Assembly (NCBI GenBank): GCA_013398955.1
Contig: VWPU01010357.1
Location: forward strand, 186,001-250,000
DNA from: Callaeas wilsoni
Taxonomy: Eukaryota; Chordata; Aves; Passeriformes; Callaeidae
Length of the DNA: 64,000 nucleotides
Reading direction: 5' to 3'
Shown here piece by piece: positions 52,775 through 63,445 of the stretch (positions are counted from its first letter, which is position 1; each line of letters starts with the position of its first letter). The notes under the pieces are model-generated. The model saw only the letters and a program-made list of their open reading frames with translations, made no database searches and had not been told where the DNA came from. Both the position numbers and the translations under genes were made by a program.

Positions 52775-53423
52775 TAAATTATTACAGTATCAATAATGTC
52801 TTAACACTCTTAATAACTTCCTGTTTGTAAACCAACACCCAGTTCACTCGGTCAGAAGTGAGTGAACTATCAGATTTAGATGGATGGCAATGTAACTTTT
52901 GGGAGGAAATGAGCAGGCTTGTAGAGCACTGGCTATATCTGACTCCTTCCCTTTCATATCTCCTCTACCTGGGTCTCCACCCTTTGCTGCTAGATCCCAT
53001 CCAAGCTGGCCCTCATGCCAAAGCCATCTACTTCATCTCCCAAATCTCCCACTGCCTCCTAACTTTCTGAAGAGTTCACAGGAGCTTTGTTTCAAGACTA
53101 CGGTTTTCAAGAAACAAACAGGCAGACGTGTGGAAGCTGTTGCCCTTGCCACTGTGCATTAACCAGCAAACTAAGCCATCAAGTATTCTGTTTGTGGGGA
53201 GAAGGTAAGATGAATGTTTAATAATTAGCTGCTTTGCCTCAGCAGTCATTCCCTCGTGACTTTAAAAGCTTGAGCCGGGAACTCCGTTCTTTAAGATGAA
53301 GCTCCTTTTTATCACTCTTGCAAACACACTTGGTATTATAATTAAAAAACCTCGGAGAAAAAGTTCCTACAACTTTTGAGCATGCACTGATTTCCTTCAG
53401 TTCTTTCACCTAGGCTTGACTCT

Positions 53424-53466
53424 GCAGGTGCAGGTGTGTGCATGCATGCACATGTGCTTATACACA
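53424..53466. repeat. TG/CA-rich alternating tract
   Basis: GCAGGTGCAGGTGTGTGCAT is followed by GCATGCACATGTGC. It is an imperfect (TG)n simple repeat with potential for non-B DNA. Confidence 0.75.
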
Positions 53467-54044
53467 CTGATGAGAAATAAAAGGGGAGGCCACTGAAAAT
53501 CAGAGCCTTTGTACGTGTTTGGATTAATACCCAGAACAACAGGGAGACAAGGCTCACCCCTCTGCTGGATACAGTCAATGCAAGACCTCACATTTTTCCT
53601 GGCACCAGCTTGAATGACTCAGCAGCAGGAGTGCACCTCTGTAAGTAACAGGGGGTGTGGGGTAGGGATGGAGACATCTTCTCCAGGCAAGAATGCCTGA
53701 GGCAATGACCCTCTGCTTCTTGGGAAGACATTTTTATACCTAGGTCATCCTTTCTTATGGGTAAGTGTCCTGGGTTGCAGTGTATTCTCTTACCATCTTC
53801 AGGAGCTGTTAAAAGTAGGTGGGGCTGTGTCCCTTGCCTCCTTTGTCTAGACTATCTTCTGTTAATAGGCCAGCTGTTGAACCCGGGTGGGGCAGGGTTC
53901 CTTATCTCCCCCATGACCCATCCTCCCTCTAGGGGGGATATCTCCTGTTAATGGGCCATCTAGCCTCACCACATGGCTGATAAAATTACATCCTCCCATT
54001 GTGAGATGCTCTGCCCAGGGGGAGGAACCAAGCATCCCATCCTG

Positions 54045-54052
54045 AATATAAG
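54045..54052 (+). promoter_or_regulatory. LTR TATA-like box
   Basis: AATATAAG inside the solo LTR, about 265 bp upstream of the ATTAAA signal. Confidence 0.5.
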
Positions 54053-54313
54053 CTAAGATTTCGAACACCAGAGTCAGCCCTTACCTACTGGGTTCCCAGA
54101 GGACAAGAGCCACCACTGGACCTTCAGGTGAACACCAGACCTTTTCTACAGGATCACTGCTTCGACAGAACCATCTTCAGCAGAACTCTGGAGGACTGCA
54201 GCCACCATTTTATCGGACTGCTACCAACACCCTGACTGACAGGGTGTCAGGTTGTATCCTGACTCTGTCAGTGGTTTCTTTTTTGTACTATTGCATTTAT
54301 TTTAGTTTTTCCT

Positions 54314-54319
54314 ATTAAA
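54314..54319 (+). terminator. LTR polyadenylation signal ATTAAA
   Basis: ATTAAA about 50 bp before the solo LTR right end, followed by a GT-rich stretch (TTGTACTTCTG), as expected for an R/U5 boundary. Confidence 0.55.
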
Positions 54320-54370
54320 TTGTACTTCTGACTTGGAGTTTCTCACTGGTTTTGCTTTCAAACCAGGACA

Positions 54371-57300
54371 GTAAGAGTTCATGCATTTTATATGTAACTA
54401 CTGTGTCTGAACTACTACACTGAACTAGGCAATGGAGTCCTTTCTGTGGTACTAGAAAACAAATTTGTCACAGGGAGCTGTTTCACTTCAGACATTCCTG
54501 ACCTCCAGAACTTCCTTCTGATGCTGATAAGATTTAACCTCATCCAAGGCTTGTAGGTATATGGTTTTTCTTATAATAAAAATTGCATAACTGCTTGAAT
54601 ATTAAATTTCAACGGTTGTGCATCAAAGGACTCTGGCGTAATTTGTTGGACAGAAAGACCTTTTTAAGATTCTCAAGCAGCCTTGGGTAGTTTGTTGAAT
54701 GGTAGGAAATATCTAGTATATCTGTGACACACTTGATCTTTCTGCAAAAATGAAAGAGAAGAGGTTAGATTATGCTGAGAGCCCCTTGAGGCAGATTTTA
54801 GTATGTAGAGTGGGTACAACTTTTACAATCATCTTTGGATCACAAGAGCACAGTTCAACAGATTGAATCCTCAAAGGGATGGCATTTCTAGAGATTTAGG
54901 ATGTTTTGCCCAATTTATGTCTATTTCTAGTGGAAACTGAAGCCTACTATTTCGACCTCCTCCATTTCCTGCATAATTTCTTCTGGTTTTAGTTTGCAGC
55001 TTTCTCATATTGAGTTTTTCTTCACAGGTCCAAAATATGACTATGATGGCATAAGCACTCTGCTAATAATAAATATTTCTGCCATTTATTCTTTATGAGT
55101 AGAATCTGCAATTATTTTACTAGCACTGTAAATAACTAAAACAGTGATGCTTTTATGATGGAAATGCCTTCAGAAGACTGAGTATTTATGAATTAGTATC
55201 TTTCCTCTAAGACTATATGACAGCAAAGAAAACATGCCATTACCAGAAATATCTATAGTGGTTAAAATGGTAATTAATGACAGCCTCTCTTATTAGCATA
55301 AAACAAAGTAAATTACAGATAAAACAACTTTTTTTAAAAAAATGGGAAAAAAAGTGCTTACACAATGATGGTCTGTCAGTGACAGGTGGAGCAAAATACT
55401 GAGAAGAGCAGCAAATAGATCGTTATCTTTCACATAGAAGTGTAGAAATATTTCCCGGGGTGGAGGGGAAAGTACCGTAAAGACAGCTCCAAAATTTAAA
55501 ATCTAAAATAATTTCTAGTAGATAACTAGTCATTTTTCCTTCCTCACAGACCCATTCATGAGGTTGATGTCCTAATTCTGCTGACATCAACATCTGGAGG
55601 CAGAATTAGGGCCATATTTTACACTGAATCAGAAATTTAATTTATATGAAAAATTACATCTTTTCATTTTAACTCAGTTTTGAGTTGCTTACATCTTCCT
55701 GAAAACAGACACATAAATCACACATACAGACATCTATGGCAGGCATATTCACTAATGAGACCAAGAAAGCCTTTCCTAAAAGGTGGAGACTTCTGCAAGA
55801 ACTCAGTAAAGCAAAGTAACTTATTAAAGATTCCTGAAGAAACTGTGAGAAAAATTTTACTTTTTTAATTCAGATGTTCAAAAAATGTATTTGTCAGCTT
55901 ATATTAAAAAATTCTCTGAAGCAATTTTCCTAAAGTTTTAAATGTAATAGCTTTTAGGATGGCAATAAAAGTTTCAGAAAGCTGTGAGACTCAAGAAACA
56001 TGCTATTAAAATATCCATTCAAAGTTTCTCACAGATTTTCTGACAATAAACAAGGTTTTGTTTTTTGGTGTGGAATAAACATGGTTGCCTTGCTCAATTA
56101 CTGCAGTTGTCAGGTTAATTAAAGCTGCTGAATGTGGAACATTTGGAGATGAAAATCTTAAAGCTAGAAAGTATTAAATACTTTGTATGCAACTTGAAAT
56201 TCTTTTCCAGTCACTCCAGTCTTTTCCAGCACAAGGGTTGGCAAGCAGTCCTGTACGTGACTTTTAGAAAGCCATAAAAAAGGAGTGACAAACAAGCCAG
56301 CACAAGTCAATCAGGCTGGCAACTCTTTGCTGTTGCAGAACTGTCTTGGGAGAAATCAAACACGAACTGTGTGATTTTCATCTTTCAGAAGAAATTTTCT
56401 GCAGAGCAAAGTGTTTACATGCAGTCCAAGACATGGAATTTCTCTTTATGCTCTTAGGTAACACTTGAATGATGCTGTGCAAGGCCATGCTTCCCACAAA
56501 AGACATACTAAACCCAGTTTGTACTGTCCATCTACTGTCACAGCTAGAGATAATTGAAAGGCCCAGAAAATTGGAGAGTTAAATATTGGAGCTTTGCACT
56601 GTATTTATCTCATCAAGCTCTTGAAAAAATATAGAGATTCAGTGCCTTTTAAGTTTTTGTGTCACTGTTGAAATGAGTAAATAAATACTCTGAACACTAT
56701 CTTACTTTGGGTGTAAGCAACCAAAGAGTTAGCCTGACAAGGATTCTTGGACAATGTGAGAATGAATTTTATGAAACCAAGAAAAGAGGAATTTGTCCTC
56801 CTAAAGTAGAATGAAGAGACCTGATTGAAATACTGGGTCTCTGTCCAGAGCCCTGAACAAAAACTTCAGAGCAGTGTTCAGAAAAAGCAACATGAGGAGT
56901 GATCACCAGAATGTAAAACTTATGTCAAAGCTGGGTCCTACAATGCTATATTACCTACTTACCGGCCCTGGATTCAAGATGGAAACTCTGGATTTCAATT
57001 TCCTCCTCTTTTAAGTGGAAGCAAGTACCCAAACAATCCAGCGGCTGATTGAGAGGCTGAAAGGAAACTGGCAGCATCATCCTCTGGGACTTCAGTATTA
57101 TATCTGTGGGGCACAGCAAGGATGAAACTAACCTGAAATAAACCCCTTTGTACAAAATTCCGTAACCGTAAATCTGAAACATTCACAGAGATCTGAAAGG
57201 TTAATAAATTTATTTCCATTCCAGGTTTAGGTAAACTTCAAATAATGACACCATCTTTAAGATATGACTCTCAGGATCTCCAGGCACCTATATAACTCCA

Positions 57301-57996
57301 AATGAGTATCAGCTTGTCAGGTATGTCAGATGCCAAAAGGTGCAGTGAGTGCATGGACAAAATTAAACTCAAAGATCTATTCAAAACACACACATGAAAA
57401 TCTGCAACTTCTCTTGTCCTATGCTCTATATTTATATGAAAATATTACACGATGATTCAAAATCCTCATTCTACACAGATTTGTGGTCTTCATGCAGTAA
57501 CTTGTTTTCTGCCCAGAAAACACAAACTTAAATAGTCTGGTTGACAAAATGATAGCAGTATAATTTAATGAACCAAATCACGGAACTGACCTAAATTACA
57601 TTTTGTAACAGGTTCAAAAAGCTTGGCTGAAGATTTCACTTCAGATAAAAGAGCGTATTATAATTTCCAGAGAAAATTAAACGTGATAAGGAAAATTACT
57701 GTCTTAAACTTTTTCTTGCTGCATTGCTTCTTTTTCAAACTAGTATTAAACCACAGGTGAATAATAAATTTCATACAAGTAAGTTGAAAAGTTATGAAAT
57801 ATTTTCAGATAGCGGCAACAGAAGGCATTTGAGAGATTATGCTACAAAGAATTCATTAAGTATCTGAAATTTTCTGACAGTGTCTCAAATGCCTTTGTAA
57901 TTTACTGAAGTCTGGACTTTTGTTTGTATAAAAATGTAATCTATTTCTTATTGGAAGACATTATTCTTTATAAACTGGGATAAAGTATATATGTAG
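54371..57996. other. AT-rich non-coding stretch
   Basis: No exon, RNA gene or mobile element was recognised. It contains an interlocking inverted-repeat structure at 55563-55610, entered separately. The segment 56040-56160 is moderately balanced in composition and may be conserved, but nothing in it is diagnostic. Confidence 0.5.
55563..55610. other. Interlocking inverted repeats (A-B-A'-B' order)
   Basis: Arm A GTTGATGTC (55563-55571) pairs with GACATCAAC (55583-55591). Arm B CCTAATTCTGC (55571-55581) pairs with GCAGAATTAGG (55600-55610). All pairs are perfect, 9 and 11 bp, sharing only base 55571. The two hairpins overlap, so in RNA they could form a pseudoknot or act as alternatives. No promoter or gene was found around them, and the function is unknown. 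Confidence 0.85.
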
Positions 57997-59053
57997 TGTG
58001 TTGACACTGGCTGGATTCCAGGCACCCACCAAAGCCACTCTCTCACTCCCCTCTGCAGCTGGACAGGGGAGAGAAAATATAACAAAGGGTTGTGAGTTAA
58101 AGACAGGGAAAGATCACTCATCAAACACCGTCATGGCCAAAGCAGGCTCTAAGTAGAGATATGAAGCGGTTTGATTGCTAACAAAATCAGGACAGGATAA
58201 CGACAAGTAAAATAAAACCCTTAAAAACATCTTGTCCCCACGCCTCCCTCCTTCCCAACACTACCTTCTCCCCAGTGGTGCAGGGATACAGGGAGTGGGG
58301 GTAATGATCAGTTCATCATACTGTGCTTCTGCTGCTCAGGAAGAGAAGTTGCTCCCCTGCCGCACCGTGGGGTCCCTCCCATGGGAGACAGTTCTCTGTG
58401 AACTTCCCTGACGTGAGTCCATCTCACGAGCAACAGCTCCTGTGAACTGCTGCAATGTGAGTCCTTCCCACGGGCAACAGTCCCCCTCAAGCCTCTGCAG
58501 CGTGGGTCACTCTTCCACGGGGTGCAATCCTTAAAGGACAGGCTGCTCCAGCGGGGGCTTCTCTCTCCATGGGCCTCCCACGGGGTCACAGCCTCTTTTC
58601 AGGCATCCACCTGCCTTCACATGGGGCTCCTCCAGAGACTACAGGTGGATCTTTGAATCCCTGTGGATCTCCATGGGTTTCAGAGACACAGATACTTCAG
58701 CATTGTTTTCACCATGGGCTGCAAGGGAATCTCAGCTCCGCTGCCTGGAGCCCTGCCCCTCCTTCTTCACGGACCTTGATGTCAGCAGAGTTCTTCCTCT
58801 CACGTGTTCTCACCTGGGTCTTGTCTGGCCACAATTACAACTGCGCAACAACGTGTTTTTTCTTCTTAAATCTGTTGTCACAGAGATGTTAACAGCATTT
58901 CTAAGTTGGTCCAGCCTTGGCCGGTGGTGCATCCATCTTTGGAGCCCCCAGGGATTGGCTCTGCCAGACACGCAGGAAGTTTCCAGCCGCTTCTCACAGA
59001 TACCGCCCCTGTAGCCCCCCTCTATCAAAGCTTGGCCATGCAAATCCAATACA
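57997..59053 (-). mobile_element. Avian ERV LTR, 1.06 kb, with internal tandem modules
   Basis: On the plus strand the element runs from TGTGTTGACACTGGCTGG to CCATGCAAATCCAATACA, giving TG...CA ends. On the minus strand it starts TGTATTGGATTTGCATGG, which I recall as the U3 start of a common avian LTR, and ends near the TCTCTCCCC...CCAGCCAGTG block typical of U5. It is GC-rich compared with its surroundings. Four degenerate units of 44-51 bp (58367-58552) repeat GTGRGTCC...CACGGG...GCAGC. No convincing target duplication was found (TGTAG left, AGATG right), so the insertion is old or its ends have changed. The open frames inside it (such as 58308-58589 minus) follow from the GC-rich tandem modules and are not genes. 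Confidence 0.82.
58367..58552. repeat. Four degenerate tandem units inside the LTR
   Basis: Units 58367-58412, 58413-58456, 58457-58501 and 58502-58552 each begin GTGRGTC or GTGGGGTC and contain a CACGGG-like block followed by CAACAG or GCAATC. They probably arose by tandem duplication within U3. Confidence 0.75.
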
Positions 59054-60245
59054 AGATGTTATATTTAATTTTTGCTAGCTTTTCAATATGATTGATGCAG
59101 ACTTTTAATGTGTTAATTCTATAACATGAATTCATATTCAAATAGATATTTAAGAAACATGAACAGCATCAAATATGCAATGATGAAGATCTGAACTACC
59201 CCTAGCACCCACCTCTCATCAGGAAAGAGTCCATTAGTGAAATTTTTAGCACTTTTGATTTTTAAGTCTTTTTTAAAGAAGTATTTTCAAAGAAACGAAC
59301 CAGAACTAGAACCAGAACTGGGAAAAGCAGACTGAAAAAAATTCCATAACTAATTTAAAAAAATTTGAAGCATCTGTGACAAATTTCCATCTCCTTTGAA
59401 GAAATTAAAACTGACTTTTACTGTGTATCCACAACACTGCAAAAAACCAGTAAACATGCTTTACCTAGCCTGATGAACAGATTGTACTGTGTTATACAGC
59501 TTTCAGACTAATGTTGGTATTTCCATTTTGTAGGCATGAGACCTGCACAGCAATGGAAGTCGTAACTAAACAGCATTTAAGCAGATACATCTTACACCTG
59601 AGACAAGGGCACACAAACAGGTGCTTAAAATTCTGTAAGTAGAACATGGATTGTGCCGACTCACTCCCCATCACTCCCAATCCCAGTCTGTGTCCTTTCA
59701 AGAGCTCCCACAACCTGTTGGACCAGCATGGACTGTGTCTGGCCTAGGCATACAAAAATGCTGTTTTCAGGGAGGCACAGAGCTACAGCATGTTGAAACA
59801 GCAGTTTGTAAGAGCTTGCCAATAGTGGCCTACTAGTAGCTGTGGTACAATTAGTACATGTGAGCTGTTATGCACATCCTGCCTGCTCGTCTCATCAGAT
59901 CAGACAGCTACAGAGCATGCCTCCAGACAGCCGCTGCCGACAGTTCCAGCACCACAAGGCGTGTTCTGTGGAGCCCTGGAGACATCCATGCTGCAGGATG
60001 TGTATTCACAGCACTCGAGCTGCATTCCTGGTGGGCCTGTGATACACAGCTGAAGAACCCTATTCTCAGCAGGCACATGCCCATCTAAAATCAGTTGAAT
60101 GGGGCTTTAGCAGATGAGCTGGGGAGCTGAACAGGTGTGTTTGATGGGCAGTGAAAACCTGGCAAGTAGGCTGGATGAAACGCATCTGTCCCTAATGAGT
60201 ACTGTCTTGAAGCATCCTACTTTTGGAGCTATTGTACCTTTCTGT
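59054..60245. other. Non-coding stretch between two LTRs
   Basis: No element was recognised. The segment 59640-60130 is richer in G+C than the rest, with short open frames (59842-60042 and 59870-60088) that overlap in different frames and resemble no known protein. Confidence 0.5.
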
Positions 60246-60378
60246 TGTGGTTTAACCCCAGACAGTAACTAAGCATCACCCAGCTGTTCACTCAGTCGTC
60301 TTCATGCAATGGGAAGGAAAATAGGAAAAAGGTAAAACTCATGGAATGAGATAAGAGTGGCTTAAGAATTAAAATAAA

Positions 60379-60429
60379 CATTATTATTTCATTATCATTA
60401 TTATTTTTATTTGCTACTACTACTACTAT
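60379..60429. repeat. ATT/CTA trinucleotide-rich tract inside the LTR
   Basis: ATTATTATTTCATTATCATT is followed by ATTATTTTTATTTG and CTACTACTACTACTATG. It is a simple-repeat expansion located where the LTR at 12458 has unrelated sequence. Confidence 0.8.
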
Positions 60430-60565
60430 GATTACTTTTTTCTTTTAAATAAGGAGAATGAGAGAGGAATAAAACCCAGGACAAAAAAGTGATGCACAAT
60501 ACAATCACTCACCACCCTCTGATCAATGCTTACTTAGCCCAGCCCTGGCTTTCAGGCAACCTGCC

Positions 60566-60574
60566 AATTTTATG
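60566..60574 (-). promoter_or_regulatory. TATA-like box of the composite LTR
   Basis: AATTTTATG on the plus strand is CATAAAATT on the minus strand, placed downstream of the GAATATTCCATACC-like block in the position expected for this LTR family. Confidence 0.4.
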
Positions 60575-62788
60575 TACTGGGCATGATACTCTGTGGTATG
60601 GAATATTCTTTTGGCTAGTTCGAGTCAGGTTTAGAGCAGCATTCAATCAACATGAAACTTCCCAAAGTATTAATTTAGCCTATTCAACTCTGCAAACTCT
60701 AAGCTGGTTCGATTTTAAGTAAGTCTAAAATGCCAAGAACAGGGAATTAGAAGGAGAAAGACAGAAAAGATGTAGAAAAGTCCACATATAGCTACCAGTT
60801 CCTGGGCTCCAGCAGTGTTCAGCTGATAAAAGTTCCAAGAGCAGGTAGGGTCAAGACATGTGCTGGACAAATATTCAGCCTTAAATACCCCTTGGCCTTC
60901 CTGGGCCCTTCCCCCAGGTGGAATTTCTGGTCATTTGGCCACTCAGGAGCTGGGTTAGGGGCTCCAGAGGTGGGTGTGGAGCATTGTCTGTGCTGTGCCA
61001 GGGATAGGCAGCCACAGCCAGGCTGGGATACAGGCTCTGGGGCTGGGATGCACAGGGCAGGGCACTGCCTCACCTGGGCAAGGCCTGGCCCGTCCCTTCC
61101 CTTACACACATGCTCCCAGAAATGTCTCGAGACATCGATCATTCCAGTCTCTCATAGGTATCCCAAGGAAATGTGCTGTCAGGGTCAAGAACAGGCCTGT
61201 GTCAAGAACTGGCTCTGTTCAGAGTCCAAGATACTTTCCATTCTTGCCTGCACCACTTTTGCACCAAACATTTCATTATCCCACCCAAGAGCTCCATGGG
61301 ACATCTTGGCAAGAGCAGAACATTGTTCCCACACCAGGATAAACCAGCAGGACTTCAGGAATCTGTAGTTAATTATACCACTTATGAGGAGGTACCTAGC
61401 AGTGTGAGGGGACCAATATAACCGAATGAAATTCTGCTGAATCTTCACCTTTCTCCCTCTCCCCACCCCACATTCACACATAAAACTATTCATTTGGAAA
61501 CATTTCAGTGCAACTTCTTCTTTGCCACTTGCGTTCCTTGATAAGTTACTCTTAGCAGGAAGACTGATATGTCCATCCAACCAAAATACAGCACATTAAA
61601 AAGGTCAAAGTACTACAGCAAAATAGCATAAATCACACAACATAATATGCCAAGTCTGACACCTCTTTGGCATCACCAAAACTGTAACTAGAGTGAGAAA
61701 TTACATGTAATTATCTTCTTACTGATGGGCTCTGAAGACTGTAATTTCATGGTTCCTGGATGTCATTTTCAGAACCTTCTGCCTCTTTGCAGTATTGTAG
61801 GCACACTTTCAGCTATCATCTGGGGCACTTGAAATAAAAGTAGGAGTAAAGGAGAGACACATACAAGTTTTATTTGGAGCAAGAAGTCATGACAGTTTTA
61901 AAAATTACAGTAATCTTTCAGTATTGTTCCTACTGAGGTCAGAAATCTTCAGGAGATGCCTGAACTCCTCCTGTGGGCTGTATATTATTGAATCTCACTC
62001 GAGACTCGATAATGGGAGAATATTATGCTCTAGGAAAAAAGGTAGATCTCAAAATCAGAAGCTGATTTGCCTCATGTTGCGTCCTTTCTATTTAGGCCAA
62101 CAGGGCAAATAGGACAGAGCAGATCCAACTCATTCAATCCAAAGGCAGGATGTGCATGACTCCTAAATCCTTAACTGAGAGAGCTGAAGTATTAAATGAC
62201 CAGCAGTAAATCTCACTTTTTGTTGTGGTGATGTCACTTTGATGATCATTTGATTTAATTAAAGCACACAAGGAGAATTACTCTGCTGATATCTTGTTGA
62301 TTTAGTTGACCTCTCTTAATACAGTTAATGAGTTATAGTTTGTTTGTTTGCCTTTCTCCCTGTTTTATGACAGTTTTTCACTTCTTTTTCCTCGTGATCC
62401 TTGTGCTAAGAAGGCCAGGAATTGACATCAACATGACTATCCCTGAATAAATGGTTCACTAAAGGCCTGCAGCACTTCTTTACCCGTCACTTGGCAAGCA
62501 GAAAAAGATGGAGGCGAGTCTGAGGTGAAATCTGTATTTTCTAACGTCTCAGAAAGCAGTTGGAGCTTGAAGTTGGATTTCTCTAGAAGCGTAACAAAGA
62601 GATCAAGTGTTAGCATTGGGTCTTGAAAATCACAGAGCCTGAAAGACTTACAAACACAAAGAAAGCTGGAGTAGGAGAGAAGAAAAGAAAGGATAAGAGG
62701 CAGAATATATTAGTTTAGGCATCCCACCCTTCTTGCACAGCTCTTCTGTGCTGGAGCTGGCTCACATACAAACTGCTGGGAGTAGAGG

Positions 62789-62813
62789 CGGAGGAGTTCG
62801 TGGACCTCCTCCG
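62789..62813. other. GC-rich inverted repeat, 8-bp arms
   Basis: CGGAGGAG (62789-62796) and CTCCTCCG (62806-62813) flank a 9-base loop. It lies within a small CpG-containing patch. Confidence 0.8.
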
Positions 62814-62830
62814 TAGTAGACATAATCTCT

Positions 62831-62850
62831 CTTATTGTTACAACAATAAG
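62831..62850. other. Inverted repeat, 9-bp arms with 2-base spacer
   Basis: CTTATTGTT (62831-62839) pairs with AACAATAAG (62842-62850) around AC. Confidence 0.85.
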
Positions 62851-63334
62851 GTTACTGAAATGGAAGAAAGAAGGGACTTTGCCAGTGCAAAAAGCAGAGA
62901 GAGAGAAAAGTAAGTGAACCAGGCAAGGAGGAAGCTAGTGACACTGTAGGTTTTGGGTTGTAGTGTTAGCGAGAGGAGAGTTCCATTTTCTGTGCTGCTG
63001 TGGATGTGAGGTAGCACAATTGCTTCACTGTAGGGTGAAAGCTTCGGCCATTCTGTTACATTAGAAAGTATAGAAAGAGAGCAGGGAAACAATTTTGATA
63101 TAGGCGGAGTGCTGAATGAGGTGGGTGAGAAAGTTCCTGTGTCCAATAATAATTATTGTTGTGAAATTTGACCTGATTTTGGTGAATATAAAATATTTAA
63201 ATGCCAAATGAAAGAATTTACTTTAGCTCATAGATTATTCAACCTGTAAAGGAAATAACTTTCAGTTAAGCAAAAAGGAAAAGTAAGTCAAAATGGACTG
63301 CACAGCCAGATATATTGCTTCCTTTGTGCATGTT

Positions 63335-63445
63335 AAATCAAAGAATGGTTTGGGATGGAAAAGACCTTAAAGATCATCTCCTTGCAAACACCCTGTCATG
63401 GGTAGGGACATGTAATGCTCAGTTGCCTCAAGGCTTTCTTGAGAG
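63335..63445 (-). mobile_element. CR1 LINE 3' tail, minus strand
   Basis: The stretch reads AATCAAAGAATGGTTTGGG, then AAAGACCTTAAAGATCATCT and CCCTGTCATGGGTAGGGACA, followed by a GTTGCCTCAAGGC block similar to the CR1 GTTGCTCAAAGCC. This is the antisense 3' end of a CR1 of a different subfamily from the one at 9110 (CATGGGCAGGGACA type). Similarity fades near 63445, so it is strongly 5'-truncated. Confidence 0.85.

Larger units (their letters stand above)
45107..53765. other. Long AT-rich non-coding stretch
   Basis: No exon, RNA gene or mobile element was recognised over 8.7 kb. The segment 45880-46110 is dense in TTAAT/ATTAAT motifs, and 46940-47170 carries a TTTTGCAT octamer-like site and GGATTA in balanced sequence; both are candidate conserved elements. 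An 18-bp tandem lies at 52739-52774 and a purine-pyrimidine alternating tract at 53424-53466. The minus frame 45473-45808 (111 codons) is open but unrecognised. Confidence 0.5.
53766..54370 (+). mobile_element. Solo LTR with perfect 5-bp target-site duplication
   Basis: The element starts TGTCCTGGG and ends CCAGGACA, giving near-perfect terminal inverted repeats and TG...CA ends. It is flanked on both sides by the identical pentamer GTAAG (53761-53765 and 54371-54375). Length is 605 bp. An AATATAAG box lies at 54045-54052 and an ATTAAA signal at 54314-54319, about 50 bp before the right end, so the sense strand is plus. A 5-bp duplication and this terminal sequence suggest a bird ERVL- or ERV1-like family common in songbirds; the exact family is uncertain. 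No internal retroviral region remains, so it is the product of LTR-LTR recombination. The intact duplication suggests it is younger than the other LTRs here. Confidence 0.92.
60246..61156 (-). mobile_element. Composite LTR: shared U5/promoter with a distinct U3
   Basis: The plus strand begins TGTGGTTTAACCCCAG, the reverse of a typical avian ERVL-type LTR end. It continues through a U5/R region with an A/T trinucleotide expansion (60379-60429), a TATA-like CATAAAATT on the minus strand (about 60566-60574) and TATGGAATATTCTTTTGGC. These match the LTR at 12458. From about 60627 it departs from that LTR and instead matches 1107-1656. The right boundary is taken at CTCTCATA (61156), where the two copies diverge; copy 1 reads CTCTCACA there. 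No matching target duplication was found (TCTGT versus GGTAT). The composite could be one LTR with a variant U3, or an LTR fragment abutting a different repeat. Confidence 0.6.
61157..63334. other. Non-coding stretch with two adjacent hairpins
   Basis: No gene or element was recognised. Two perfect short inverted repeats lie 17 bp apart at 62789-62813 and 62831-62850. The minus frame 62838-63146 (102 codons) is open and hydrophobic at its end but resembles nothing known. Confidence 0.5.

Noticed and set aside
58308..58589. Minus-strand 93-codon frame as a gene
   Set aside because: It lies wholly in an ERV LTR and follows from GC-rich tandem modules with few stop codons.
60246..61156. Perfect target-site duplication around the composite LTR
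   Set aside because: Flanks TCTGT and GGTAT do not match, so the boundaries are inferred from copy divergence only.
62838..63146. Minus-strand 102-codon frame with a hydrophobic end as a membrane protein
   Set aside because: The hydrophobic run reflects a purine-rich plus strand; there is no known family and no regulatory context.
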